The position numbers and the translations under genes are program-made. From the NCBI GenBank assembly GCA_963575745.1, contig CAUYUJ010017870.1:15001-79000 (forward strand): 64,000 nt of DNA. The letters run 5' to 3'. Position 1 is the first letter of the stretch. The number at the start of each line of letters is the position of its first letter. The notes beneath the pieces are model-generated. The model saw only the letters and a list, made by a program, of their open reading frames with translations. It had not been told where the DNA came from and ran no database searches. Shown piece after piece: positions 1-9,723 of this stretch. This DNA is from Prorocentrum cordatum. Its lineage: Eukaryota > Sar > Dinophyceae > Prorocentrales > Prorocentraceae.

Positions 1-168
1 GCCTGCGCGGAAGCGCACAGGACAGGGGCCAGCACAATGCCCCTGGCGAGGCACAGCCAGGCCCGCCCACCACACGTCTCGGGCGCTGCGTCGCGTCGCA
101 GATGCCCTGCGCCTGACGCACTTGTGCGGGCGGTGCACAGTGCCATCGGCGGCGTCACTTTGCAATAA
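1..168 (+). CDS. Open frame at left edge, hypothetical and partial
   Basis: Frame 1 is open from the first base to a TAA at 166-168 (55 codons), with moderately GC-rich third positions. The opposite strand is also open here, so the strand is not certain. No domain is recognisable. It may be the end of a gene that starts outside the window, or chance in GC-rich DNA. Confidence 0.18.
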   Translation, partial: ACAEAHRTGASTMPLARHSQARPPHVSGAASRRRCPAPDALVRAVHSAIGGVTLQ

Positions 169-254
169 CAGCTGTCTTCATCATCAAAATCTTCCCCCCA
201 AACCCCTTGAACAGGGGATATGTCGACCCCGATCTGCGACTTAGTGAGGTTGTT

Positions 255-445
255 CAAATGGATTAACAATGATGGGCCCAACTCGGGAACATGCGTGGGG
301 GGGTCCATCCTCGAAAGGGGTGCGTCCAGACAGCCCCCCGAGGGGTGTATCCCCCAGTGCCCCTCCTTTTCTGCGCGGCCTGAGGTTTCTAGGAGAAGTA
401 TGGGATCGGGAGGGGGAATCGCCTGCGACCTTTTCCTCCTCCTCC
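255..445 (+). repeat. Dispersed repeat family E, copy 1
   Basis: The segment matches 19785-19975 in the same orientation at moderate identity. Both contain an ACTCGGG start, a GGGGTGCG block, a TTTCT block and end near AATCGCCTGCGA. No coding potential shared by the two copies was seen. Confidence 0.5.
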
Positions 446-484
446 TCCTCCTCCTCCTCCTCCTCCTTCTCCTCCTCCTCGTCT
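429..484 (+). repeat. (TCC)n microsatellite
   Basis: A nearly pure TCC run follows family E copy 1. Similar CTC/GAG tracts recur at 7118-7198, 21577-21672, 36355-36421, 45058-45172, 51905-52015 and 59040-59140; two of these lie inside introns. Confidence 0.85.
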
Positions 485-727
485 CCAGGGTCGCACTCAT
501 GGGGCCCACGTCTGCAGGGAACCGCGTCTACCGATAGATTCCCCAAACAGGGCTCACGCTAAGGGCTTCTGTCTTCTAAGGGGCTGGGCCTGGCTGCGGC
601 GCCAACGGCCCCGTTTCCGTCCGTCGCCGCCCCGATGTTCAAAAATAGAGATGCCGGTCCGCGGGGCCCGGCGGAGCCGGTCCCGTCCGTCGCCGCCGCC
701 CCGCTGCACCCGCCCACTCCCCCCGTC

Positions 728-1430
728 GCACATTGCTTTGCTTCGCATTGCTTTGCAATCGCACTGCGCTGCACTCGCGCTGCATGGCTGCAGTCGCAAC
801 GCGTCGCATTACTTTGCACTGCTGTGCATTGCTTTGCACTGCGCTGCATCGCGTTGCATTGCATTGTGTTGCCATACTTTGCATGGCTTTGCTTTGCGTT
901 GCAGTTCGTTGCATCGCGTTCCATAGCATTGATTTGCGTTGCATTGCATTGCGTTGCGCTGCGTTGCATTGCTTTTCGTTGCGTTGATTGTCATTGCGTG
1001 GTATCCATTGTCATTGGTCTGCACTTCTTTGAATTGCTGTTCAGTTCATCGCTTTGCACCCCTTTGCATTGATTTGCATTGCGTTGCATGGTGTTACTGT
1101 GCCTTGCTGCGCATTGCTGTGGATTGCGTTGCACTGCGTTGCATTGCTTTGCTCTGCTTTGTATTACTTTGCATTGCGTTGCATTGCTTTGCATTGCGTC
1201 GCAGTGCGTTGCATTGCTTTGATTTGCATTCCTTTGCACTGGTTTGCATTGCGATGCATTGCTTTGCATTGCTTCGCGTTGATTTGCATCGTTTTCTATG
1301 TCGTTGCATTGCGTTGCATTCCTTTCCTTTCGTTTGCTTCGCTTTGTATCGCTTTGCACTGCTGCGGATTACCTTGCATTCCGTTGCATTCCCTTGCATT
1401 GGTTTGCACCACATACATTGCAACATATTC
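728..1430 (+). repeat. Pentanucleotide array, TTGCN-type
   Basis: About 700 bp of imperfect 5-bp periodic DNA (TTGCA, TTGCG, CTGCG and variants). Because 5 is not a multiple of 3, every frame yields a 5-residue repeating pseudo-protein, which explains the overlapping open frames on both strands. The same kind of array, as GCAATGCGATT units, recurs at 55834-56150. Confidence 0.9.
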
Positions 1431-1439
1431 TGAGTTCTG

Positions 1440-2075
1440 CTTTCTAAAAATAGAATCTACCGCCCTGCCCCCAACCCCACCTCCCCCAGACGTATCGACC
1501 CCCACTCCTGGGACACACTGCAAATGCATATGATTATGCTCATCGTCCATTTTCAATCTGAACTCAGACCACCAGGGGACCACCTGATCGCCACCCCCCA
1601 GCCCTGTCAAACAATACCATGCTCGCGCACGCGCTTATAGCAACATATACTGTTACCAAAACCCCAAGCGCAAGCGGAACAAAAGACACAGTCCACACTC
1701 GCGCGCACATCCCGAAATCACACCAAATACGTCAGTGTCGCAATGGTTTTAGCATCCCGAGACACCATAGGTGCTCCATCAAATACGAGTCTTGCAAATC
1801 GTCTGCCCGCGCGTACTTCCTGAAAAGGTGTGGAAGCCATACGAGCTTAGCAGTCTGGCCCACAGACCGCATTCGAACTTCATCACGCGGTGCATCCGCG
1901 TTCATCAAGCATGCGCCCAGCGCACGAATCCTCACTAAATCAACCCATGCGGGCCACCTTCGCGCGTCCACCGCGCGCGCATGTCGAACCAATTCGAAAC
2001 ACCCGCATTCCGCACGGGATTTAAAATTGACCTCTTCAAGAATAGAGCTCTTCAACAACGCATGAGCATCCAATA
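1440..2075 (+). repeat. Duplicated block, copy 1
   Basis: This block matches 2664-3290 in the same order: a TCTACC-CCCCAGACGTATCGAC start, a GCGCACGCGCTTAT block, and a CGCGGTGCATCCGCGTTCAT block with GCATGCGCCCAGC. Copies are diverged by many substitutions and small indels. No gene is recognised in it. Confidence 0.65.
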
Positions 2076-2663
2076 GATGTTCAACAAGAGGTTTACCAAG
2101 GTTCTTGGATTTCCGCGCGCCAACATCCTCCCAACAGCATCCACCAACGCAACCGCATCACGCCACCGGCGTCGGCAGTCGCCGCCACCATCACTCAAAC
2201 ACCTTCGTCGCATACATATGGACATCATCATCGTCTTCGTCGGCGTTACCAGTATCGGCGCCGTCACCATCATCGCCACCACCTTCGCTACTATCATCAT
2301 CGTTGCCGCCGTTGTCGACGTCATAAAGATACCGCACCCGCCCGAGCCACCGACCGCATTGAAGTGCCCGCGCGCCAGCGCGGCTTTTGACACGCGCTGG
2401 CAGATCCCATCGGTAAGCGTCATCGCGGCCGCATCGTCTGCGCCAAACCAACTGGCCGCTCTGCGCGCGAGCTTGCGCGCGTCAGCGCGGCCGCGGAGAT
2501 GCGCCAGCCATGGCCAAGCAGACATCGCAGTCGCCACCGCATGGATTTTGCAAACCGACTTGCGGGTGGGAGGGTGACATGGATGATTCTGCGAGCAGTG
2601 AAGTAAACAGCTCAAGAGCTGGCAAAATGAATCGCGCCACCTAGATTTCACCACATTTATTGT
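2076..2663. other. Spacer between duplicated blocks, no gene seen
   Basis: It contains an imperfect CATCATCGTC-type trinucleotide tract at about 2220-2325. Open frames on both strands are compositional. Nothing else was identified. Confidence 0.5.
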
Positions 2664-3290
2664 ACCACCTAGATTCTCCGCTCAAGAGAACAGACTCTAC
2701 CACCCTCTACCCCCCCGGACGTATCGACACCGCAAGGGCACTGCACAGTACATCTTGATCTGCGTCATCGTTTATTCTTCACATGAGTTCATACCGCCCC
2801 GAGGCACGCTGGGCACCGCTCCCCCCCCTCACCCCTGTCGAATAACACTATGCGCGCGCACTCGCTTATCGTAAAAACAAAAACATGGTGCAAGAACTCC
2901 TTGCGCGAAACTGCACAATTTCCACACGCGCGCACACGTCGGAACCATAGCAAAAGCACGAGTTCGTCACGCACTTCAGCAGAAACAGAGCAAACCCTTG
3001 GGCTTTCGAGCGCACAGTTTGCAAATGTTCTGCCCGCGCGCATTTGCCGAAACCATAAGGAAACAATTGGATGTGTTGCAATCTCGCCCAGAACCACCTT
3101 TCTCGTCTCACCGCGCGGAGCATCCGCGTTGATCCAGCATGCGCCCAGCTGCACGAACCCGTATCAAATAGTACCTTGCGGGCCACACACGCGCGCCGCC
3201 ACGCGAGCGCGTCGAAATCCTTTCAAATCCAAGTGTGTTCAAAGAATTCCAAAACAAAGCTCTTCAAACACGAATACATAGAAACACAAG
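2664..3290 (+). repeat. Duplicated block, copy 2
   Basis: Partner of 1440-2075, in direct orientation about 1.22 kb away. It retains the GACGTATCGAC, GCGCGCACTCGCTTAT and GCATCCGCGTTGAT landmarks. Confidence 0.65.
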
Positions 3291-4046
3291 CAGTACAAGA
3301 CATGCTCGAAAACATGTCCGGAAGAACACATCGAGTGTCACCCATGAGCTGGCAAAACTAACTGCACCGCATAGACTGTAAGAGGTTACTGATTTGGGCC
3401 CGCGCTGGTTAGTATCTACATATATACATACGTATATTGTCGTGTCAACGCGTCCTCTGGGATGCGGCTGAACGGGAACTGCCCGGCAAGCAGCACGTAC
3501 AGGAAGACGCCCAGGCACCTCAGCCATGCAACGACAAGGCACAAAGGCCCTGCCATTATCCGACTACCCCTTCCTGCTCGTCATGCCTGTCATCCTGCTG
3601 CTCCTGCTCGTCCTCCCAATCGGCGTCCGTCCTCCCTCCTCCTCAGCCCCCCTACTCGCTATTCTCTTCCACTCCACTCCTCGCCTCATCAATGGTATCA
3701 TTCCCCGTTCCCACACACACACACACCCGCAGCAAGCCGAAGAATCCGAGCGGCCGACCCTACCACCTACCAAAAAGCAGAGAGTAAGCGCCAAGCTCGA
3801 GGAGACACGGAAGAGAAGATGGTTCCACGTTCCCCTTTCTCCGCCTCTCCCTCCTCCTCCACGCCTTCCCTCGCGCACCGAGCTCGTGAAGCCCCTGGGC
3901 CTGCGGATCCCCCCCCTTTCTCCTCTGCGTTTGCACTCGCTGCTTCTCCCTGCGCCTGCATCTCCCGTCCCAGTGCTCCTTCGCGTCCTGACTTGCTCTC
4001 TCGATCTCCCCCGTCACTTGGCGGCGCGCACGAGGGGGCAGGGGAA
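3291..4046. other. Low-complexity pyrimidine-rich stretch, no gene seen
   Basis: Mostly CT-rich sequence from 3560 to 4010 with a short CA run near 3711-3726. Overlapping open frames exist in several registers but none has a recognisable motif. Confidence 0.5.
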
Positions 4047-4176
4047 GGGGGGGAGGCTTCTTAGAAGGAGGCTGCTTATGAGAAGGCGCGGGCCTTGCGT
4101 CTGCAGACAAGCAGACAAGGCCCGCGCCTGCTAAGAAGCAACCTCTTAAGCTTCTAAGAAGCCGTCCCCCTCTCCA
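4047..4176. mobile_element. Short inverted-repeat (foldback) element
   Basis: The left arm, GGGGGGAGGCTTCTTAGAAG from 4047, pairs with CTTCTAAGAAGCCGTCCCCC near 4151-4170. A second nested arm pair (GCGCGGGCCTTG with CAAGGCCCGCGC) is centred at about 4108. The whole can fold into a two-stage hairpin of about 130 bp. It resembles a MITE, or an intron-forming inverted repeat as seen in the kinase gene. No target duplication was verified. Confidence 0.6.
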
Positions 4177-5398
4177 TACCCCCCTCTGCATGTGGCCGAC
4201 TCACACCATCCCTCACTCGTCCCCCACGTGCTCATTGACTCACGCATTCACGACAAGACATACAGGAGCGTCTCAACCACAACTGTTCTCGCAGAAATCT
4301 TTCCCTGCAACCCCGCCTTCCCCCAGAAGAGGAGTGCTTCCGCGCCCACAGACGAATGAGCTGTTTCTCCACCCCTCCCAAAACTCCACGGCGTAGCAGA
4401 GGCGCTGGGAATGGTGAAGCTGAGACAAGCAGTTGTACATATTTCCCTGGCTGGCCACCCTAAAGACAAAGCCTGCATATAGCCTGCAAGAGTCTGTGAT
4501 TCGCTAGCCTGTACAAAGCCTATGGCTAGCGATTTGACTGCTGGCAAGGCCTCGACAGTTCATACCAGACAGACGCACACTTGAGAAGAACGACGTAGGC
4601 TTCAGCCACAGTGCGTTCGAATGAATTGAACTGAGAAGGCGACGTTGTTTCGGTGCCGGACAAGGGACAATAAGAATGGCCCGACGGCCTGGATGGATGT
4701 CCGTCCTAACGGCATCCGATGCCTTTAACTTAAAAAAGTTGAAAAATGTCAAATTGCCACATGGATCGTCAAAACAACGTTTTGCGTTGTCGTTTCGATG
4801 TCGTGCCAAACGCTGTGCGTGAGGTTGTTCTCAAGGGATTTCGGGTCGATCCATGATCTGCAAATATATACCACTGCGAATGCGAGACACCGTCGCAAAC
4901 GCGCATCCTGTACGGACGTGCGGCTGGAGCTAAACGCCTCCATGTCAATACCGCACACCCTGCGCGTGGACGGACTGGCACAAGGGAGGCCAGAGCAGGC
5001 AGAAGGCCAGAGTTGAAATTGGTGGGGCGCCCAATCGTTGGCACTCGGCCGCCACTCAGGAAGCACCCGAAGATGGCTTGCTCGCCGTCCATCCTGAGAT
5101 AGGGGACAGAAAAAAAACAGCCATGTCAGCGCTGGGTTCCAAAGGAGTTGCGTGAGCGCCCCCGGAGCCGCCCGAGCACTGACCTGGCCAATCAACCGCG
5201 GAACTGCCGCCTCAGGGACGCAATGAGTCGGGTCAGTACTCGGGCCTCCCAGGCATCACCTTAAGAGACTCGGCCGACCCGAACGCTGACAAGACCTTTT
5301 TTCTGGATCCCGATGAGAATGATGACCGCCAATGGCTACGACAATGCGCACGCAAGAGCTCTCACTGGAAGGCAAAAATGCACCGATACCGCTACGTC
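4177..5398. other. Intergenic stretch, no gene seen
   Basis: Lower GC than the surroundings. A small dyad around a GCTAGC core is visible at about 4502-4530. Open frames of up to 148 codons on the minus strand lack recognisable motifs. Confidence 0.4.
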
Positions 5399-5580
5399 AG
5401 CTTCGTGTCGTGCCGACTTCGGCGTTGGCATTTGACGCCGCAGGGATCGTTCAACCTTGAACGATCGGCCGTTTCCGAAACGTCCAAATCGTTCCACATC
5501 GACCGATTCTGGGTCGCCCGCGGCGTTCAACGTTGAACGCCGCTGGCGGGGTCGCCGCCGGTCGACACGACACGAACCTA
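5399..5580. mobile_element. Inverted-repeat element family F, copy 1
   Basis: About 180 bp bounded by CTTCGTGTCGTG and CACGACACGAAC. Inside are two small palindromes, GATCGTTCAACCTTGAACGATC and GGCGTTCAACGTTGAACGCC. The same layout occurs at 60191-60375, including a GATCGTTCAGCCTCGAACGATC palindrome. Copy number, matching ends and absence of coding sequence suggest a MITE-like or intron-forming element. Confidence 0.6.
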
Positions 5581-5755
5581 CCGTACTCCTCTCCTGGGGT
5601 GCAATCTGACCAGACTCTCAAGAAGAGTCCAGCCGTGGTGACGGGGGCTCTCCAGGACGAGCAGTGGCATCGGAATCTCTTCCTCCTCTGAAAGATGGCC
5701 TACTCGCCGTGCCTCCTGAGAGTGAGGATCGGCTTTGTCGGCGGCCAGCCCAGAA

Positions 5756-5920
5756 GGGAAGTGAGAGGGGGCGGGCCTTCCGAGGAGGCTCGGAAGACCT
5801 CAGGTCTTCTGAGAACTGTTCTGACCCCTCCCCGGAGACGCAGGAACCTTCTCGGAAGGCCAGAGGGCTTCTGAGAAGCCCCGCCTCCTTCTGAGAAGGC
5901 CCACTCCCTCTCACTTCCCC
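5756..5920. mobile_element. Inverted-repeat element family G, copy 1
   Basis: Ends are GGGAAGTGAGAGGGGGCGGG and CTCCCTCTCACTTCCCC, giving good terminal inverted repeats over about 165 bp. The inside is rich in CTTCTGAGAAG palindromes. Related copies lie near 21766-21945, 35835-35998 and 36945-37125. It lies 55 bp past the stop codon of the LOV kinase, so it is probably in the 3' untranslated region or just beyond. Confidence 0.6.
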
Positions 5921-5974
5921 CCCCCCGGGCTCGCCGCCGACCACGGCCCCGGCAGTGCGCGCGCAGGAGCTCTC

Positions 5975-8408
5975 TCACCGCAGCCACGGCTCGTCCCAGA
6001 CGGAGCCCCGGCGGGGGCCGAACGCGTCCTCGCCCAGCGTCAGGCGCTTGGACGGGTCGAGCTCCAGCAGGCCCGCGAGCAGGGAGCAGAGCTCGGGCGA
6101 CGCGATCTCGCTGATCCAGAAGGAAAAACAACGGCATCGTATAAGCATCATCTTGTGGAGCTCCGCGCGGATTTCTTCGATCGACGCGGGGGCCCTCCGC
6201 CCTGACGCGCGGAACGCGCCAGGGGCGGCGCCGCAGGCGCCGCCAGGTGGGTCCAGCGCAGATCCAAGAAATCCGCGCGGAACTCCGAAGTTGACGTTTA
6301 CGCCGTCGTTTCTTCTTCGCCAATGGCCCTTCTGCAGCTCGGAGGCCTCCGCTTCTTGAAGAACGCCGCGACGCCCTTCGCCTTCACGTACTCGAAGCAC
6401 TTGTCACCCCCAGACGTCGAGACCCAGGGGTAGTCCATCAGGCACATGGCGTACAGCATCACCCCCACTGAGAACGCGTCGGACAGGAAGCCGTCCCTGG
6501 GACCCACGTCGTCGAACATCTCAGGCGCCTGGTAGCTCGGCTTGCCCGTGGCACGCTGCGCAACGAAACGCTGGGCGGTTGCGGCCCCGAAGTCGATGAG
6601 CCGGGCCCGTGGGGAGTCGGCGCCCTCGCGCGTGCTGAGCAGCACGTTTTCCATGGAGAGGTCGCCATGGACGACGGACAGATTGTGGAGGCACTGGACA
6701 GCGTGCATGATCTGCTTGATCAGGGGCTTGACGCGCAGCTCGCGCTCCAGACCGGGCTGCTCCTTCAGCTCGGAGGCCCACTCGAAGAGGTCACCCCCGT
6801 TGGCGAACTCTGTGACAACGCTCGTCGCCTCCTGGTCACGGTAGACGCAGAACAACTGCATGCAGTATGGGTAGCCCACGCTGTTGAGGAAACAGTTGCA
6901 GCCGATGTCGCTCCACGGCTGCTCGATCTCGCCCGGGTGCGCCTCCTCGAAGGCCTGCGGCGAGTCTCGGATCCAGGCGTTGGGCATCCGCTTCACGGCC
7001 AGCAGCACCCCCTCGTCGACGGTCCTCACGAGGCACACGCTGCCCTGATTGCGGCTCGCGTCCTCGATCAGGAGGGGGAGGGGGAGGAGGGGGACGGAAA
7101 GGAGCAGGAGGGAGAGAGGGGAGGAGGAGGAGGAGGAGGAGGAGGAGGAGGAGGAGGAGGAGGAGGAGGAGGAGGAGGAGGAGGAGGAGGAGGAGGAGAG
7201 TGGCTTGCCGATCCTCGATCTTCCCCAGCGTCTCGAGGCGGCCCGCGGGCCAGGGCTGCACGCTCGCCACGTCGAAGCCCTCGTGGAGCGCCGGCGGCGC
7301 AGACCGCGGCCGCCGCCCGGAGCCCTCGCTGCTGGGCGTGCTGAGGCGCGCCCAGGAGCCTGACTACCTACCAGACCACCCCAACCCAACCCGAAGGCCC
7401 GAATTTGACCCGAATTTCGGGTTGGGGGGGTACGGATTCCATGTGTTTTTTCGATGTTCACCGACCCCCCCCCCACTGGAAATCGAGGATAAATTTGGGC
7501 CTTCGGGTTGGGTTGGGGTGGTTTGGTGGGTGGTGAGAGCCCTCGTCCACGTCGATGTCGTCGAGGCCAGACGTCATGGCCGTGGAGGTGTCCGACACGA
7601 AGCGGCTCCACTCGGCGCCGGCGTCGCCGAAGCCGAGGTCGCCTTCTTTGGCGGCGAGGGCCCTGGCGGCAGCGGCCCCACGCCGCACCTGGGCGGCAAA
7701 GCCAGTCGGGGGGTCCGAGTGCAGCACCGCCAGGCCGACACCGGCCTGCAGCGCGAACGCGGGCTTCACGGACTTGGGGCCGGTCTGCCGCCGGGCGGAG
7801 GCCGAGTACCAGAAGTTGCGGCTGAGGACGTCCTCGACGGCGCGCATGTTGTCGCTGAGGCGCGCGAACGCCTGGTGGCAGAAGGAGGCCAACTGCACCT
7901 CGTTCGCGTCGTTTTGCTGCCACTCCTCTGGCAGCCTGGCCTGCAGGCCCAGGATGAAGGGCCGATCGTTGAGCTCGACCTGCTTCATGTAGAACATGTT
8001 CCTGAACAGCTCGCCAGATTTCATGGCGTTGGTCTGCACACAGATGATCTCGCCTGGGCGCGCAGTCATCCAAGGTTGTGTCTTCAGATACTCAGTTATC
8101 GTCTCGTCGGGGACCGGATCCTCAGGAGAGCCCTTGGTGGTGCGAACATAAAGGCGGCACCGAAGTCGCGTGTCCTCGTCGATGTCGTGATCCGGCACAC
8201 CGCTGAGCAGGAAGCGGCAATTGCGGCCCATGACCTCCTCAACGGTGTAACCAGTGAGTGTCGTGAACCCGTTGCTGCACGCGATCAACGGGCAGTCCTC
8301 CTGGAGGGGGTCTGCGACAGTGACGGAAAGGTTCAGCTTCAGGAGCTCGCTGTGCTGGGACACTGCGTCGACTATTGCCTGAAGCTGGCAGCTCCCATCG
8401 ACTTCCAT
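5975..8408 (-). CDS. LOV-domain photoreceptor Ser/Thr protein kinase, 4 exons
   Basis: Exons on the minus strand are 8408-7541, 7359-7214, 7062-6302 and 6110-5975; together they make 1911 nt, 636 residues plus TGA, with phases closing at every junction. Residues about 25-160 form a LOV/PAS domain with the flavin motif GRNCRFLL (61-68, photoreactive Cys64) and the C-terminal strand pattern SGELFRNMFYMKQV. The kinase domain runs from about 331 to the end: VAVKR with Lys362, HGDLSMEN (Asp472, Asn477; HGD instead of HRD), IDFG (Asp495), APE (517-519) and the last-lobe pattern LDPSKRLTLGE. The order LOV then kinase suggests a blue-light sensor that controls its own kinase, as in phototropin-like proteins. 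The P-loop is unusual, with only part of the glycine motif. The start ATG at 8406-8408 lies 70 nt after a relict spliced leader, supporting this 5' end. The frame stays open further upstream, so an earlier start is not excluded. The substrate is unknown. Confidence 0.85.
6111..6301 (-). mobile_element. Intron 3 of the LOV kinase: inverted-repeat family A, copy 1
   Basis: GT-AG intron of 191 nt. The donor is GTAAAC after ACGGC; the acceptor is TTCTGGATCAG with a T-rich tract before it. Joining gives GCC and continues EIASPELC. The core is an inverted repeat: TTCCGCGCGGATTTCTTGG near the donor pairs with GAAATCCGCGCGGAGCTCC near the acceptor, with a GGCGGCGCC-type inner hairpin. The same element is found outside any recognised gene at 22245-22350, 40005-40160 and 45946-46097. 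Confidence 0.75.
7063..7213 (-). mobile_element. Intron 2 of the LOV kinase: CTC-rich, flanked by 9-bp direct repeat
   Basis: The frame before this tract ends in LGKIE and the frame after it resumes with DASRNQG, so removal of 151 nt restores the kinase P-loop. The core is a long CTC run (GAG on the plus strand). GATCGAGGA occurs at both boundaries, so the exact cut is ambiguous, but a GA-AG intron fits. The direct repeat looks like a target-site duplication from an insertion that is spliced out. A similar intron is at 45041-45196. Confidence 0.7.
7360..7540 (-). mobile_element. Intron 1 of the LOV kinase: inverted-repeat introner-like element
   Basis: Inferred GC-AG intron of 181 nt. Exon 1 ends GACGAGG and exon 2 begins GCTCCTGG, restoring a Gly codon. 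Most of the intron is an inverted repeat: CCAACCCAACCCGAAGGCCC near the donor pairs with GGGCCTTCGGGTTGGGTTGG near the acceptor. GGCTC is present at both intron-exon boundaries, like a target duplication. No second copy was found in this window. Confidence 0.7.
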
Positions 8409-8478
8409 CTTCTGCTCGACAACTGAAGGACACTGGTGGTCTGACAGCGACGCGCTCAGATGGATGCGACCGAAAATG

Positions 8479-8510
8479 CTTGAGCCAAAAGGGCTTGAGC
8501 CAAAATGGCT
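8479..8510 (-). other. Two tandem relict dinoflagellate spliced leaders
   Basis: Read on the minus strand, 8510-8494 is AGCCATTTTGGCTCAAG, a 17-nt match to the 3' part of the conserved 22-nt dinoflagellate spliced leader. It is followed at once by CCCTTTTGGCTCAAG (8493-8479), a second copy with one mismatch over 15 nt. Relict leaders in genomic DNA mark trans-spliced mRNAs that were reverse-transcribed and reinserted; two in tandem suggest two rounds. They sit 70 nt upstream of the LOV kinase ATG, in what would be its 5' leader. Confidence 0.85.
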
Positions 8511-8523
8511 GAGAAACGTGCGG

Positions 8524-9146
8524 GACAGCCTTGCGGGGTGCGTTTCCGATTGGAGCTGTCTTCGGCGACCAAGTCATCGTAGAAGTACCGAGCCGCATCC
8601 TCAGTACCCTAAGGAGGCCCTGGAGGTAACGCGGGTGGTCTCGAAGTGTTTGCGAAGGGGCCCAGCACCATGTGGCCCAGAAGCCAAAACTCCGACTCAC
8701 TGTATAGCTCAATTCATACCAACATCTGCCGCAGCAGCAGCGGGGGAGGGGGCGAGGGAGTGATGAGCCCGCCCCCACCCCAAGTAGAGGCCAGCGACGG
8801 CGATGAAGACGACGACGGCGCCAGGCCCCACTGCTGCGCGCGACAGCGGGCGGGCGCGTGCAGCTGAGGCTGGCCTGGGGAAAGCCGGGCAGGGAAAAAC
8901 ACAATCACCTAGGGCTCCCAACTTCGCGCTTCGCGCTGCGCGAAGCGCGAATAACTTCGCGCTCTCGCGCCGCCCCCCAAGGGGGAGAAGAGGAGGACGA
9001 GGAGGAGGGGGAGGAGGAAGGAGGACCGCGAAGCGCGAAGCGCGAATAACTTCGCGCCCTCGGGGGAGCCCTTGCTCACCGACTTCAGCACGGCGGGCTC
9101 CGCCCGACCCACGAGAAGGGCCAGGGCGGGCGGAGATGTGCTCAAC
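8524..9146. repeat. Repeat-rich spacer upstream of the LOV kinase
   Basis: 8727-8895 resembles 9722-9830 in the same orientation (CAGCAGCGGGG, GCCCGCCCCC and GGCCAGCGACGGC-like blocks). At 8925-9056 an inverted/direct repeat of CTTCGCGCTTCGCGCTGCG and CGAAGCGCGAATAACTTCGC brackets a GGA-rich tract. No gene was seen. Confidence 0.5.
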
Positions 9147-9723
9147 ATCGTGGGGCGTCGGCCGTTGCGCTGGACGCCTCGCTCGTGGAGAGCTGACTTT
9201 GAACCCAATGCGACGGGAGCTTGAAGAGTTGAGTCCTTCGCGAGATGTCTCGGAGCTGCTCAGGGCTCTCTAACGTGGTCTCGAAGGCCTCAAGAGGGTT
9301 CCAGAAAAAGGCCGCCAACCTGGCACGAAAAAGGCTTTTTTGCGTGACAGGGTATTGGGTTCGCTCGAATGGCGTCTTGGGCTTTTTTGGAACACAACTG
9401 AGCCTTCTAGGGGGTCCTCGGGGCGGCCGCGGGGGCCTCTGGGCCCTCCAGCGCGGTCTCGGGCCGCCGCAAGAGAGCTCCAACAGGGCCAGCAGCTTGC
9501 CACGAAAAATGCCTTTTCTCGTGGCAGGCTGTGGGGTCCACTTGACGTACCCTTCGGGCACTGATGGGGTAGAGCATGCAAGATGCACTGCGGGAGTCCA
9601 AGAGTCAACAAGGAACGCGCTGGTAGACGCGCCGCCGCCGCCGCCACGGCCGACCGACGCCGCCGCCGCCGCGGCATATGCGAACCCAGGCCCCTGGCAA
9701 CCACACCGTTGCCCAGGGAACGC
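9147..9723 (-). repeat. Long direct repeat, left copy (LTR-like)
   Basis: About 570 bp aligns along its whole length with 16038-16593 in the same orientation. Landmarks in order: TGGGGCGTCGGCCG, GAGTCCTT, GATGTCTCGG, GGCCTCAAGAGGGT, GGGGCGGCCGCGGGGGCCTC, CAGCGCGGTCT, GCAGACGCGCCGCCGCC-like, and CAACCACACCGTTGCCC. The two copies enclose the decayed reverse transcriptase region. They could be strongly diverged LTRs or terminal direct repeats of that element, or two copies of an unrelated dispersed repeat. Confidence 0.6.

Noticed and set aside
728-1430. Overlapping open frames of 80-160 codons on both strands
   Set aside because: They arise from a 5-bp repeat translated in every frame; no protein features.
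7063-7213. Poly-Ser/poly-Leu insert inside the kinase reading frame
   Set aside because: The frame on either side aligns to the kinase P-loop only if the tract is removed; flanking GATCGAGGA repeats support an intron.
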